DNA from: Bacillus sp. M6-12
Lineage (GTDB): Bacteria; Bacillota; Bacilli; Bacillales; DSM-1321
Direction: 5' to 3'
NCBI RefSeq assembly: GCF_002860285.1
Contig: NZ_PGVF01000004.1
Span: 1 to 64,000 of the forward strand
Length of the DNA stretch: 64,000 nt
Part shown: one piece after another, positions 34,697-46,384 of the stretch
Layout of the letters: every line of letters starts with the position of its first letter
Numbering within the stretch: position 1 is the first letter of the stretch
Notes under the pieces: model-generated
Databases searched by the model: none
What the model was told of the DNA's origin: nothing
What the model saw: the letters and a program-made list of their open reading frames with translations, nothing else
Program-made: the position numbers and the translations under genes

Positions 34697-35236
34697 ATGC
34701 TTAAAATGTTTACTACCCAGCTCACTGGGCTTTTTAAAAGGATTTCTGATAAAGAAGAAATGGCCATTGAGGATGGAGCCCGCCTGCTAGCCCAAGGGGC
34801 ACTTGGTGAAGGAACTATATATATTCATGGAGTTGGAGAAATGCAGGGAGTGGCATTGGAAGCTCTTCATGGTGCCGAGCCTTTCGAACCTGAGGTCAAA
34901 CTGCTGATAAGTGAGGCCGTAATGGCAGCTGCAGGTCCTGCTGACCGGGTCATCTTGATTTCCCGGGATGCAAATGAGCCTTCCGCTATCGAGGCAGCGA
35001 AAAAATTATCCGATATGAATACGCCTTTTATTGCCATAACCGGCTATCAGTCTGCCCAAGAGCCTAACATTGCATCTATGGCTGATGTCCATATTGACCT
35101 CCAGCTTGTTAAGGGTCTTATTCCAGACGAAACAGGAAACCGGATTGGATTGCCTTATTCAATGGCCGCGCTTTTTGCTTATTATGGATTAAAATTTACC
35201 CTCGCAGAAATTTTACAGGAATATAATGCGGAGTAA
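34697..35236 (+). CDS. ywjG: DUF2529 family protein (YwjG)
   Basis: A 179-residue conserved protein that sits between spo0F and pyrG in Bacilli, divergent from spo0F. The sequence has SIS-like features (TIYIHGVGEMQGVALEALHG, DRVILISRDANEPSAIEAAKKL, TPFIAITGYQ), which suggest binding of a phosphosugar; this is inference. The ATG at 34697 follows AAAGGAG; the upstream ATG at 34646 lacks one. Confidence 0.85.
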   Translation: MLKMFTTQLTGLFKRISDKEEMAIEDGARLLAQGALGEGTIYIHGVGEMQGVALEALHGAEPFEPEVKLLISEAVMAAAGPADRVILISRDANEPSAIEAAKKLSDMNTPFIAITGYQSAQEPNIASMADVHIDLQLVKGLIPDETGNRIGLPYSMAALFAYYGLKFTLAEILQEYNAE

Positions 35237-35361
35237 GCCAACAAAGCATACGAAATGAAGCGTAAAACAAAAAAGTGTTTTACCTTTTCCGCACTAGTAA
35301 ATCTAAAGGCAGAACCACTGCTTACATTCCCAAAAACTATCGCCTGGAATCCCAATAAAGT

Positions 35362-35401
35362 AAAAAAACCTTGTCATGGCCTATCCATGACAAGGTTTTT
35401 G
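35362..35401. terminator. Bidirectional terminator between ywjG and pyrG
   Basis: Sixteen-base stem AAAACCTTGTCATGG with its complement and T runs on both strands; serves the convergent genes ywjG and pyrG. Confidence 0.93.
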
Positions 35402-35410
35402 CTGTTCTGC

Positions 35411-37246
<1,836 letters not shown>

Positions 37247-37283
37247 AACGCTCCACTTACAAAAATGTAAGGGAGCGTTAAAA
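37247..37283 (-). terminator. Intrinsic terminator of rpoE
   Basis: Stem AACGCTCC...GGAGCGTT with an inner CTTAC/GTAAG pairing and a TTTTTATTTTTT tail on the minus strand. Confidence 0.9.
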
Positions 37284-37355
37284 TTCAAATAACGTGTCCT
37301 ATTTAAAGGAGCCCAAAAATGATTCTACAAATTAAGCACTAAAAAGTCAAGTTGT

Positions 37356-37940
37356 TTAAAGATCATCTTTGTCTTCTTCAAGATCTTCCTCGTCATCTTC
37401 TTCCTCGTCATCTTCTTCATCGTCATCCAGCAGTTCTTCATCATCATCAATAAGATCTTCTAAGTCCTCATCATCTTCGACATCAGCGTCTGCATCATCC
37501 GCATCATCAATCAGATCATCATCCACGTCATCAAGAAGTTCGTCGTCTTCATCTTCCTCGTCAAAATCGTCGAAGTCAAGGTCTTCATCTTCGATTTCAT
37601 CCAGGTCATCAAGATCATCGTCCGCAGCCTTCTTCGCCTTTTTCTTCTTCGGTTTAACTGCATGGACAACTTCTTCCTCAATTTGATCAACTGGATACCA
37701 GGTTTTTAATCCCCAGCGATTTTCTCCAAGAGAAGTAAAGCGGCCATCAACATTTAAATCTGTATAAAATTGTGAAATCTTTCTTTTAATATCCTCTTGC
37801 GTTAAATCCTGCAAGGACGCGATTTCATCCACTAACTCTTTAAAAGAGTAAGGCTGTTTTTTATTTATAAGCAATTCGTATGCAATTTCAATCATGGACA
37901 TTTCCATGAGCTGTTCTTTAGAAAAATTTTGTAAACTCAA
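37356..37940 (-). CDS. rpoE: DNA-directed RNA polymerase delta subunit
   Basis: Delta binds RNA polymerase, increases recycling and alters promoter selection. The 194-residue protein has a folded N-terminal domain (about 1-90, with FYTDLNVDGRFTSLGENRWGLKTWYP), a basic KPKKKKAKKA patch and an acidic Asp/Glu tail of about 90 residues. The start is a TTG at 37940 (MSLQNFSKEQL), nine bases after AAGGAAAGGAA; it lines up exactly with the B. subtilis start, while a GTG three codons earlier overlaps the ribosome site. Confidence 0.94.
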   Translation of the reverse strand: MSLQNFSKEQLMEMSMIEIAYELLINKKQPYSFKELVDEIASLQDLTQEDIKRKISQFYTDLNVDGRFTSLGENRWGLKTWYPVDQIEEEVVHAVKPKKKKAKKAADDDLDDLDEIEDEDLDFDDFDEEDEDDELLDDVDDDLIDDADDADADVEDDEDLEDLIDDDEELLDDDEEDDEEEDDEEDLEEDKDDL

Positions 37941-38001
37941 TACTTGCACTTCCTTTCCTTTTTCAAACCTTCTATAAAAGTTAATGCCTATGTAAAAAGC
38001 A

Positions 38002-38043
38002 CGGCAAAAACGAATCGCCGATAACTGCAGGTGTTTTGCCGAT
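38002..38043 (-). other. Hairpin between the small membrane gene and rpoE
   Basis: Arms CGGCAAAA and TTTTGCCG bracket an inner region with CGGCGATTCG; a TGCTTTTTAC tail follows on the minus strand. It may be a weak terminator for the gene at 38141 or part of the rpoE leader. Confidence 0.4.
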
Positions 38044-38140
38044 ATTACCCATTATAAACAATATAAATGGGTTTATGCCAGTTCTATCTGGCGTGCCTTA
38101 CAGCTTTTTCTTTTTTTAACGATAAGGGTTCTGATATGTT

Positions 38141-38302
38141 TTACTGATCTTTTCTTTTTTTCTTCTGGCTATATGCCAGAACAAAAAAGAAAATGGAAAG
38201 CAGCAGAAATCCTACCGCACCTAAGGCATGCTGGTACAGCACATAAAACAAGACAAGTGCAGCGGCGCCAAACAGAATTTGTAAAATCCGTCTTTTGATC
38301 AT
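38141..38302 (-). CDS. Small membrane protein of 53 residues, function unknown
   Basis: An ORF too short for usual ORF lists. It reads MIKRRILQILFGAAALVLF at the start, then YVLYQHALGAVGFLLLSIF and a basic tail ending SQKKKRKDQ. Two hydrophobic segments (about residues 7-24 and 28-44) with positively charged ends suggest a helical hairpin with both termini inside. GGAGATGG lies four to six bases before the ATG. The overlapping 64-residue ORF in another frame (38169-38363) has no membrane pattern or ribosome site. Neighbours are rpoE and icmF. Confidence 0.65.
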   Translation of the reverse strand: MIKRRILQILFGAAALVLFYVLYQHALGAVGFLLLSIFFFVLAYSQKKKRKDQ

Positions 38303-38561
38303 TTATCCATCTCCAGAAATCACTTAGAAGTTTTAGCAAAAGGGATATTTGCATTTTGAACAATTACCGGACTGCTAACCCAAACCAGAATGGCTGTATC
38401 AATATCATTCCGACCGTATACACCAGTCTAAATACTTATTATTACCCCTTTATCCATTTATTATAAGGAAAAACTTCTGTTTTGGCTTTAATTATTTCAC
38501 AAGAGCTGCGGTTTATCCGAGTAAACTCTGTTTGCCATTTACTAGAGCAAACTTAGAAAAC

Positions 38562-38600
38562 AAAAGGGCCTTCCCAAATGTTCTTGGGAACAGCCCTTTC
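38562..38600 (-). terminator. Intrinsic terminator of icmF
   Basis: Stem AAAGGGC(TG)TTCCCAA with its complement and a TTTTG tail on the minus strand. The rest of 38303-38660 shows no gene. Confidence 0.85.
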
Positions 38601-38660
38601 TATTTAAGTCACGAGAACAGTTTCACTCACTTGAGACCAGACAGCAAACATCTTTATTTA

Positions 38661-41600
38661 TTACATATTTCTTCTGTACTGGCCGCCCACATCATATAAT
38701 GCCTGGGTGATCTGGCCGAGACTGGCATACTTTACGCATTCCATCAGCTCTGCGAAAATATTGCCGCCGCTTACAGCAGCTGCTTTTAACGATCGGATCG
38801 CTTCTTCACAGCGTTCTTTATTTTTTTCCTGGAATGAACGCAGGTTGGCAATTTGAAGCTCCTTTTCTTCCTTTGTAGCACGGGCGATTTCCATGCTGTT
38901 GACTTCATCCTCCGAAGGCGGATTTGGATTTAAATATGTGTTAACTCCAATAATAGGAAGTTCTCCGGTATGCTTTTTCATTTCATAGTACATTGACTCA
39001 TCCTGAATTTTACCCCTCTGGTATTGAGTCTCCATGGCACCCAGCACGCCGCCGCGGTCGTCGAGACGTTCAAATTCCTGCAGCACAGCTTCCTCCACAA
39101 GATCTGTTAATTCTTCGACAATGAAAGAGCCTTGAAGCGGGTTTTCATTTTTCGATAGACCCAGTTCTTTTGTAATGATCATCTGGATCGCCATCGCCCG
39201 GCGTACAGACTCCTCGGTAGGGGTTGTGATTGCTTCGTCATACGCATTTGTATGCAATGAATTACAGTTATCCTGTAGAGCCATCAAAGCCTGCAGAGTC
39301 GTCCTGATGTCATTGAAGTCAATTTCCTGCGCATGCAGTGATCTTCCTGATGTCTGGACATGGTATTTAAGTTTTTGGCTACGCTCATTAGCTCCATATT
39401 TTTCTCTCATTACAGTTGCCCAAATTCTTCGAGCCACGCGGCCGATCACTGTATATTCCGGGTCAAGCCCGTTCGAGAAGAAGAAGGATAGATTTGGAGC
39501 GAAATCATCAATTTTCATTCCTCTGCTCAAATAGTATTCCACATAGGTGAATCCATTTGAGAGGGTGAAAGCAAGCTGGGAAATTGGATTAGCTCCTGCT
39601 TCAGCGATATGATAGCCGGATATCGAAACAGAATAATAGTTTCGCACTCTATTTTCAATAAAGTATTCCTGGATGTCCCCCATCATCCGCAGGGCAAATT
39701 CTGTAGAGAAAATGCAGGTATTCTGCCCCTGGTCTTCTTTTAAAATGTCAGCCTGGACCGTTCCTCTTACCGTCTGAAGGGTGATGGCCCTAACCTCAGC
39801 GAATTCCTCTGAAGTCAGCATGCGTCCCAGTTCTGCTTCCTTTTTCTCAATCTGCTGGTCAATTGCTGTATTCATATACATAGCTAAAATAATCGGCGCA
39901 GGACCATTAATTGTCATAGAAACGGAAGTAGAGGGATGAATAAGATCAAAGCCGGCATAAAGCTTTTTCATATCCTCCAGCGTACAAATGCTGACGCCGC
40001 TTTCACCGACTTTACCATAAATGTCAGGACGGTAATCCGGATCCTCACCATAAAGGGTAACGGAGTCAAACGCCGTACTTAACCGCTTGGCATTATCGTC
40101 CTTGGACAGGTAATGGAATCGCCTGTTTGTGCGGTCTGGCGAGCCCTCTCCGGCAAATTGGCGCTTTGGATCTTCCCCTTCCCGTTTGAACGGGAATACA
40201 CCAGCTGTATACGGGAAATGTCCCGGAACGTTTTCGCGGTAAACCCAGCGCAAAATTTCACCGTAATCAGCATATTTAGGCAATGAAATTTTCGGTATAT
40301 CAAGCCCTGATAAACTTTTTGTTTTCAATTCAGTGATAAGTTCTTTATCACGGATTTTTGTAATAAAACGGTCTCCGGAGTATTTTGCTTTAAACTCATC
40401 CCAGCCAGCGAGGATTTTTCTTGATTCCTCAGATAGCTTTGCTTCTGTTTCATTCCTTAAGCTCTGGAGCGGAGTTAGAACTTGTTCAATTTCCCCTTGT
40501 TCCTTGACTGCTGCGATTGCTCCATCAAGCTGGAACAGCCTGCGGGCCAGCTTAACCTGTTCTTCTGCATTCTTATGATAATTTCGGACCGTATCAGCAA
40601 TTTCTCTCATATAATAACGACGGTCAGTTGGAATAATTACATTTTGCTTTTGCACTTTCTCGTCCCGGGAGAAAGCTGTCTTCCAATCCGTATTTGCTTT
40701 TCCATTAATTTTTTCAATCAAGGCAGCAAATACTGCGTTCGTTCCAGGGTCATTAAATTGAGAAGCAATGGTTCCATATACCGGCATTTCTGACGTATCC
40801 TGGTCAAAAAGCATATGGGAACGCTGGTACTGTTTCTGAACCTGTCGCAATGCATCCTCGGAACCTTTACGTTCAAATTTGTTAATAACGATTAAATCCG
40901 CAAAATCAATCATATCAATTTTTTCAAGCTGGGATGGAGCTCCGAACTCACTTGTCATGACATACATGCTGATATCACAAATTTCGGTAATCTCGGCATC
41001 TCCCTGGCCGATTCCGCTTGTTTCGACAATTATTAAATCATAATCTGCCGCTTTTACAACTGAAATGGCATCCTTTATGGCTAATGAGAGTTCGCTTTTT
41101 GATAGTCTGGTAGCAAGGCTTCTCATATAAACCCGATTATTGAAAATTGCATTCATCCGGATCCGGTCTCCAAGCAAAGCACCTCCCGTCTTTTGCTTAG
41201 TCGGATCGACAGACAGTACAGCCAGCTTCTTGTCAGGAATTTCATTAAGGAACCTGCGGATCAATTCATCCGTTAACGAGCTTTTTCCGGCGCCTCCTGT
41301 TCCAGTAATTCCAACAACCGGTACCTTTTTTTTCTGAGTCTTAATTTGTTCAAGGAGCGTTTCAACTGCAGCCGCAGATTCTGCTGAGGCATCTATCCGG
41401 TTTTCGGCAAAAGTAATGAATTGGGCAACTACTCCCGCCTTGCCTCCCTTAAGGTCATCCAGCTTTTCCTGCAGCGCCGGCTGGACTGTGGAGAAATCAC
41501 ACTCCTCGATCATCAGGTCTATCATTCCTTGAAGGCCATTAACCCTTCCATCCTCCGGGGAGAAAATACGGGCAATTCCATACTCATGGAGCTCTTTTAT

Positions 41601-41927
41601 TTCGCGGGGAAGAATAACCCCTCCGCCACCGCCATAAATACGGATGTGGGAGGCACCCTTTTCCTTCAATAGATCATACATATATTTAAAATATTCCATA
41701 TGTCCGCCCTGATAAGAAGAAATGGCAATTCCCTGAACATCCTCCTGAATAGCAGCGTTTACAACCTCTTCGACAGAGCGGTTATGCCCTAAATGGATAA
41801 CCTCGGCCCCGCTTGACTGCAGGATACGCCTCATAATATTAATGGACGCATCATGGCCATCAAACAGGCTCGATGCTGTAACAAAACGAATATGGTTTTT
41901 TAATTTATACACTTTGGCTGTACTCAT
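38661..41927 (-). CDS. icmF: Fused isobutyryl-CoA mutase IcmF (B12-binding, GTPase chaperone, mutase)
   Basis: The 1088-residue fusion has a B12-binding domain at the start (DGHDAS at 23-28; the GGGGG loop near 100), a MeaI-type G-protein chaperone (P-loop GTGGAGKS at 209-216; NKF near 349-351) and a methylmalonyl-CoA-mutase-like barrel from about 500. Substrate residues fit isobutyryl-CoA: F591 in RQFAGEG and Q735 in KEDQGQN, where methylmalonyl-CoA mutase has Tyr and Arg. It interconverts isobutyryl-CoA and butyryl-CoA, linking valine breakdown to beta-oxidation. AAGGGGGC precedes the ATG; tetR is 12 bases upstream. Confidence 0.95.
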   Translation of the reverse strand: MSTAKVYKLKNHIRFVTASSLFDGHDASINIMRRILQSSGAEVIHLGHNRSVEEVVNAAIQEDVQGIAISSYQGGHMEYFKYMYDLLKEKGASHIRIYGGGGGVILPREIKELHEYGIARIFSPEDGRVNGLQGMIDLMIEECDFSTVQPALQEKLDDLKGGKAGVVAQFITFAENRIDASAESAAAVETLLEQIKTQKKKVPVVGITGTGGAGKSSLTDELIRRFLNEIPDKKLAVLSVDPTKQKTGGALLGDRIRMNAIFNNRVYMRSLATRLSKSELSLAIKDAISVVKAADYDLIIVETSGIGQGDAEITEICDISMYVMTSEFGAPSQLEKIDMIDFADLIVINKFERKGSEDALRQVQKQYQRSHMLFDQDTSEMPVYGTIASQFNDPGTNAVFAALIEKINGKANTDWKTAFSRDEKVQKQNVIIPTDRRYYMREIADTVRNYHKNAEEQVKLARRLFQLDGAIAAVKEQGEIEQVLTPLQSLRNETEAKLSEESRKILAGWDEFKAKYSGDRFITKIRDKELITELKTKSLSGLDIPKISLPKYADYGEILRWVYRENVPGHFPYTAGVFPFKREGEDPKRQFAGEGSPDRTNRRFHYLSKDDNAKRLSTAFDSVTLYGEDPDYRPDIYGKVGESGVSICTLEDMKKLYAGFDLIHPSTSVSMTINGPAPIILAMYMNTAIDQQIEKKEAELGRMLTSEEFAEVRAITLQTVRGTVQADILKEDQGQNTCIFSTEFALRMMGDIQEYFIENRVRNYYSVSISGYHIAEAGANPISQLAFTLSNGFTYVEYYLSRGMKIDDFAPNLSFFFSNGLDPEYTVIGRVARRIWATVMREKYGANERSQKLKYHVQTSGRSLHAQEIDFNDIRTTLQALMALQDNCNSLHTNAYDEAITTPTEESVRRAMAIQMIITKELGLSKNENPLQGSFIVEELTDLVEEAVLQEFERLDDRGGVLGAMETQYQRGKIQDESMYYEMKKHTGELPIIGVNTYLNPNPPSEDEVNSMEIARATKEEKELQIANLRSFQEKNKERCEEAIRSLKAAAVSGGNIFAELMECVKYASLGQITQALYDVGGQYRRNM

Positions 41928-41939
41928 TCCTGTGCCCCC

Positions 41940-42587
41940 TTATTCCAAAGTAGCCATGCCCACTGTTTCAATCGCAAGCCCTTTAATCAATAATTCAGTC
42001 TGCAGCTCAACAAAATCCTCCAGCTTGTAGAGCTTTTGCAGTGACCATCTGCGGAACCCCCACATCTGGCCCTGAACAACAATGTTATGGGCTGCCAGAC
42101 GAATATATGGTTCAGAAAGATCGAGTTCTCCGTTATTTACACATCGGCTAATCACATGCTCAAACATGGACACCATTTCGAGCTCCTTCTTCAGCACATA
42201 AGGCAATGCATCCTTTGTTAACGATTTCAATTCCTGATACATGACCAATACTTCATCCTGCATCTCATCCATTACTTTGAAGTAAAAGGCAACCGCAAGC
42301 TTTAGGCTTTCCAGTGTCCCTTCATTTATGGGGATATCCTTTTGAAGCCGGTCCTTTACTTCATCATAAATACTGTCGCACACCAGATATAAGACATCTT
42401 CCTTTGTACGGATATATTCATACAGCGTACCGATGCTGAAGCCCGCTGCCTTTGCGATTTCCCGGGTGGTCGTACGATGGAAGCCTTTTTCTTTAAAAAG
42501 TGCGACAGCACCCTTAATCATTTGATTCCGTCTCTTTTTAACAAGCCTCTCATCTTTTACAGATGCGTGAATCTCTCTTTTTTTCAT
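41940..42587 (-). CDS. TetR-family transcriptional regulator of the acyl-CoA operon
   Basis: A 215-residue regulator with an N-terminal helix-turn-helix (about 25-65: GAVALFKEKGFHRTTTREIAKAAGFSIGTLYEYIRTKEDV) and an alpha-helical ligand domain. It lies between the acyl-CoA dehydrogenase genes and icmF, so the likely ligand is an acyl-CoA, as for FadR and PaaR-like TetR proteins. The two palindromes at 47626 and 50096 are its probable operators. AAGGCGGTG precedes the ATG. Confidence 0.88.
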   Translation of the reverse strand: MKKREIHASVKDERLVKKRRNQMIKGAVALFKEKGFHRTTTREIAKAAGFSIGTLYEYIRTKEDVLYLVCDSIYDEVKDRLQKDIPINEGTLESLKLAVAFYFKVMDEMQDEVLVMYQELKSLTKDALPYVLKKELEMVSMFEHVISRCVNNGELDLSEPYIRLAAHNIVVQGQMWGFRRWSLQKLYKLEDFVELQTELLIKGLAIETVGMATLE

Positions 42588-42604
42588 ACGTCACCGCCTT
42601 TTTA

Positions 42605-42982
42605 AGAAAAGCGCAAGCGCCCTGGGAAAAGGAAAAACAGCCAAGATCGCCAGTGTTGTAACTTAAACCATGTTACAGCCTTCGTCCTGTGGCAACGCCG
42701 TTCTGACCCACATCCTGACAAAGGAACGTCGACTAAGTTCTGGCACGTCCTCACAAAGCTGTCGCTTTGTTTCGTGAGATTGAATCGCTGCTGAAGCGTT
42801 CCTTGTCCTGTGCCAAACGTGGACGCCAGCACATTGCACAAAGCTGCAGCTTTAATTCGTGCGATGTATCGCTGCCGAAGCATTCCTTATCCTTTAGCGA
42901 CGTCGGCACTAGCACGTCGTGGGCGTCGGGGCTTTATTTTCCTGCGGAAAAAAAGTTACTGGGCGCTGGAGCTAGACATCCA
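42605..42982. repeat. Intergenic repeat family B, copy 5 (long, composite)
   Basis: Starts AGAAAAGCGCAAGCGCCCTGG and ends GGGCGCTGGAGCTAGACATC. About 380 bp, twice the usual size, because the CACAAAGC-GCTTTGT/GCGATG-ATCGCTGC module appears twice. It separates the dehydrogenase genes from tetR and could interrupt or insulate the operon. ORFs through it are spurious. Confidence 0.8.
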
Positions 42983-43034
42983 TATTTTTTAAAACAGTTA
43001 TACTTTCTTAATAAAGCCTGCAAAGGATGCCGCT

Positions 43035-44177
43035 TTAATCTTTTGTGATCATTCTGGAAATCACCAGTTTCTGAATCTCCTGGGTTCCCTCGTAGATTTG
43101 TGTAATTTTCGCATCACGCATATACCGCTCTACCGGATAATCCTTTGTATATCCATAACCGCCAAATACTTGAACAGCCTCTGTTGTAACCTTCATTGCA
43201 GTATCTCCTGCAAAAAGCTTTGACATAGCTGATTCCTTTCCGTAAGGTAATCCTTCTGACTCCAGCCAGGCTGCCTGATATGTTAATAGCCTGGAAGCTT
43301 CCACGCTTGTTGCCATGTCTGCAAGCTTAAAGCCGATCCCCTGCTGTGCTGCAATCGGTTTTCCGAACTGTACTCGTTCTTTTGCATAGTCAACGGCTGC
43401 ATCAAGAGCTCCCTGCGCAATTCCGACTGCTTGTGCCGCGATGCCGTTCCGCCCGCCGTCAAGGGTCATCATCGCAATCTTGAAGCCTTCTCCCTCACTG
43501 CCCAAGAGATTTTCTTTTGGAACCTTGCAGTCTTCAAAAATAATTTCTGTAGTAGGTGATGACCGGATCCCAAGCTTTTTCTCTTTTTTCCCTACGCTAA
43601 AGCCAGGAAAGTCCTTTTCAATAATGAAGGCGCTTGTTCCTTTTTGCTTGGAAGAAGGATCAGTCAAGGCAAACACTACATAAGTATCAGCAATTCCGCC
43701 ATTTGTAATGAAAATTTTTGAACCATTTAAAATATAATGGTCGCCATCCAATTTAGCTGTTGTCCTCATTCCTCCTGCATCTGAGCCTGATCCCGGCTCT
43801 GTAAGTCCATATGCACCAATTGTTTTTCCTTCTGCCATTGGGCGAAGATATTTCTGCTTTTGCTCCTCTGATCCAAACTTATAGATTGGCCAGCCTGCAA
43901 GAGAAGTATGAGCCGAGAGAGTTACCCCTGTAGATGCGCAAACGCGGGAAAGCTCTTCAATTGCGATGCAATAGGCAAGATAGTCACTGCCAATGCCGCC
44001 ATATTCTTCAGGCCAGGGAATACCAGTAAGGCCCAGCTCGGCCATTTTATCAAAAATTTCGCGGTCGAATCGCTCTTCTTCATCTCTTTCAGCCGCTGTC
44101 GGAGCTACTTCATTTCTCGCAAAATCGCGAACCATTTTTCTGATCATTTCATGCTCTTCCGATAATTTAAATTGCAT
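43035..44177 (-). CDS. acdA: Acyl-CoA dehydrogenase (first copy)
   Basis: A flavoenzyme that oxidises short or branched acyl-CoAs to enoyl-CoAs and hands electrons to ETF. The 380-residue protein has the FAD segment [19 protein letters not shown], the [16 protein letters not shown] core and the catalytic glutamate E363 in IYEGTQEIQ. It is about half identical by eye to the next gene. Which substrate each uses is not clear; isobutyryl- or butyryl-CoA is likely given icmF. Gap to the upstream dehydrogenase is 26 bases. Confidence 0.94.
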   Translation of the reverse strand: MQFKLSEEHEMIRKMVRDFARNEVAPTAAERDEEERFDREIFDKMAELGLTGIPWPEEYGGIGSDYLAYCIAIEELSRVCASTGVTLSAHTSLAGWPIYKFGSEEQKQKYLRPMAEGKTIGAYGLTEPGSGSDAGGMRTTAKLDGDHYILNGSKIFITNGGIADTYVVFALTDPSSKQKGTSAFIIEKDFPGFSVGKKEKKLGIRSSPTTEIIFEDCKVPKENLLGSEGEGFKIAMMTLDGGRNGIAAQAVGIAQGALDAAVDYAKERVQFGKPIAAQQGIGFKLADMATSVEASRLLTYQAAWLESEGLPYGKESAMSKLFAGDTAMKVTTEAVQVFGGYGYTKDYPVERYMRDAKITQIYEGTQEIQKLVISRMITKD

Positions 44178-44203
44178 GGCAGAATCCCTCGTTTCTTGTG
44201 TGT

Positions 44204-45334
44204 TTAAAGCTGTTTGCTAATTACGATTCTTTGAATTTCGCTTGTTCCCTCATAGATTTCAGTTACCTTGGCATCGCGGAAATACCGTTCCACCGGATAT
44301 TCTTTCGTATAGCCATAGCCCCCGAACACCTGAATTGCCTCTGTGGTCACCTCAACAGCGGTCCTTGAGGCAAACAACTTAGCCATAGATGCTTCTTTTT
44401 TACAATCTATTCCTTGCGAGCGCAGATAAGCGGCCTGATAAACTAATAGCCTTGAAGCTTCAATGGCAGTTGCCATATCAGCGAGTTTAAAACCGATTCC
44501 CTGCTGAGATGCGATCGGTTTTCCAAATTGCCTGCGTTCCTTTGCATATTGGACCGCGTGTTCATATGCTCCTTCAGCGATTCCGAGTGATTGGGCCGCA
44601 ATGCCGATTCTTCCGGCATTCAGATTTGCCATGGCGACTTTAAAGCCGTCCCCTTCCCCGCCCAGCAAATTTTCAGAAGGGACCATCATATCTTCAAAGG
44701 TAAGCTGGAGCGTCCTTGATCCGAGCAGCCCCATTTTATGCTCATCTTTCCCAAACACCAGGCCAGGAGTTCCCTTTTCCACGATAAAAGCAGAAATACC
44801 TTTACTTCCAGCATCCGGATTTGTTGAAGCAAATACGATGTAAACATCTGCTTCGCCTCCGTTCGTTATAAACACCTTTGAACCGTTAATCCGGTAAAAG
44901 TCCCCTTCTTTAACAGCTCGAGATTTAAGGCCTCCGGCATCAGATCCGGCGCTGGTCTCAGTCAGGCAAAAAGCCCCTAAGTATTCACCTGAAGCAAGCT
45001 TTGGCACATATTTTTGCTTTTGCTCCCCGGTTCCGAAATATAGAATTGGATTGGTTCCGACCGATGTATGGACAGAAAGGATAACGCCTATGGTCGGGCT
45101 GACCTTGGAAATTTCATGTATCGCAATGATATATGACATATAATCCATTTCTGAACCGCCATATTGTTCAGGAACCGGAATTCCCATCAATCCCAGTTCG
45201 CCCATCTTCTTGAGGATGGCGGTGGGGAAAATTCCCTCTTCCATTTTTTCGATAAAGGGGGCAATTTCACTTCGGGCAAAATCGCGGACCATTTTCCGCA
45301 TCATATTTTGTTCTTCATTAAACAGTAGATTCAT
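44204..45334 (-). CDS. Acyl-CoA dehydrogenase (second copy)
   Basis: A 376-residue paralogue of the gene at 43035, with [19 protein letters not shown] and catalytic E362 in IYEGTSEIQ. The ATG at 45334 follows GGAGG; longer readings to 45409 lack support. The two paralogues in one operon suggest a division of labour between straight and branched short chains. The preceding gap to hbd (143 bases, 45335-45477) is long for this operon but shows no gene. Confidence 0.94.
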   Translation of the reverse strand: MNLLFNEEQNMMRKMVRDFARSEIAPFIEKMEEGIFPTAILKKMGELGLMGIPVPEQYGGSEMDYMSYIIAIHEISKVSPTIGVILSVHTSVGTNPILYFGTGEQKQKYVPKLASGEYLGAFCLTETSAGSDAGGLKSRAVKEGDFYRINGSKVFITNGGEADVYIVFASTNPDAGSKGISAFIVEKGTPGLVFGKDEHKMGLLGSRTLQLTFEDMMVPSENLLGGEGDGFKVAMANLNAGRIGIAAQSLGIAEGAYEHAVQYAKERRQFGKPIASQQGIGFKLADMATAIEASRLLVYQAAYLRSQGIDCKKEASMAKLFASRTAVEVTTEAIQVFGGYGYTKEYPVERYFRDAKVTEIYEGTSEIQRIVISKQL

Positions 45335-45477
45335 AGAATAATGCCTCCAGGATGCCGAATAGATTCCCATGGCTGTTATCACGCAATGAGAACCTTGTAT
45401 TGTCACCAAAAGCCTTGACAGCCTTTTGCTGTCTCAAAATCCAACAACTTTCATTGTCACCAGTAGCAGCGACAACC

Positions 45478-46329
45478 TTAGCTGTATTCATAAAAGCCGC
45501 GGCCTGATTTCTTTCCAAGCCAGCCAGCTTTCACATATTTTCTGAGCAGCGGACAAGGCCGGTATTTGTCATCACCAAAGCCCTCATGCAATGTTTCCAT
45601 GATATACAGGCATGTATCCAGCCCGATAAAATCTGCTAGTGCCAGCGGCCCCATTGGATGGTTCATGCCGAGCTTCATCACTTCATCGATCGCTTCCTTG
45701 GATGCAACTCCTTCATAAAGCGTGTAAACCGCTTCGTTGATCATTGGCATCAAAATCCGATTGGAAACAAAGCCAGGGAAATCGTTTACTTCAACCGGAA
45801 CCTTATTCAGAGATTTGGACATTTCTTCAATCGCGGTATACACTTCATCTGCTGTTGCCAGCCCGCGAATGATTTCCACCAGCTTCATGACAGGCACGGG
45901 ATTCATAAAATGCATTCCGATAACTTTTTCCGGTCTCTTTGTCGCTGCCGCAATCTCTGTAATGGGAAGCGAAGATGTATTGGATGCCAAAATCGCATGC
46001 GGAGGAGCGATTCCATCCAGCTGCGCAAATAGCCTTGTCTTGATTTCCATATTTTCAATGGCTGCTTCGATTACAAGGTCCATATTAGCGGCAGTTTCCA
46101 AGTCTATCGAAGGCTGCAGTCTTTCCAATGCGCTGTTTTTATCCTCTTCACTCATTTTTCCTTTATCCACCTGGCGGGACAGGTTTTTATTAATAATCCC
46201 TAACCCCCGGTCGACAAACTCTTGTTTAAGATCATGCAGCACAACATCATAGCCGCTCATTGCACAAACCTGCGCAATTCCCGAACCCATCTGCCCAGCA
46301 CCGATGACCATCACCTTTTTGATTTCCAT
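45478..46329 (-). CDS. hbd: 3-hydroxybutyryl-CoA dehydrogenase
   Basis: The enzyme interconverts 3-hydroxybutyryl-CoA and acetoacetyl-CoA with NAD(P). The 283-residue protein has the Rossmann motif [14 protein letters not shown], catalytic His in [15 protein letters not shown] and the C-terminal [19 protein letters not shown] segment. No enoyl-CoA hydratase is fused or nearby, so crotonase must be encoded elsewhere. The ATG at 46329 follows GGGGTG. Confidence 0.95.
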   Translation of the reverse strand: MEIKKVMVIGAGQMGSGIAQVCAMSGYDVVLHDLKQEFVDRGLGIINKNLSRQVDKGKMSEEDKNSALERLQPSIDLETAANMDLVIEAAIENMEIKTRLFAQLDGIAPPHAILASNTSSLPITEIAAATKRPEKVIGMHFMNPVPVMKLVEIIRGLATADEVYTAIEEMSKSLNKVPVEVNDFPGFVSNRILMPMINEAVYTLYEGVASKEAIDEVMKLGMNHPMGPLALADFIGLDTCLYIMETLHEGFGDDKYRPCPLLRKYVKAGWLGKKSGRGFYEYS

Positions 46330-46384
46330 TGACACACCCCTAAAAAAATCAAATACCGTCATAAATCTTCGAATTTAGCTTTAA

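Noticed and set aside
37369..37686. Plus-strand poly-serine ORF
   Set aside because: It is the antisense of the Asp/Glu-rich tail of rpoE (GAT/GAA codons read as TCx).
38169..38363. 64-codon minus-strand ORF before icmF
   Set aside because: Overlaps the better supported 53-codon membrane protein in another frame and has no ribosome site.
42767..43048. ORFs running through the repeat blocks at 15.9, 25.7, 28.8-29.1, 42.8 and 56.5 kb
   Set aside because: They follow repeat family B in different frames, with no ribosome sites; short similar peptides between them reflect the DNA repeat.
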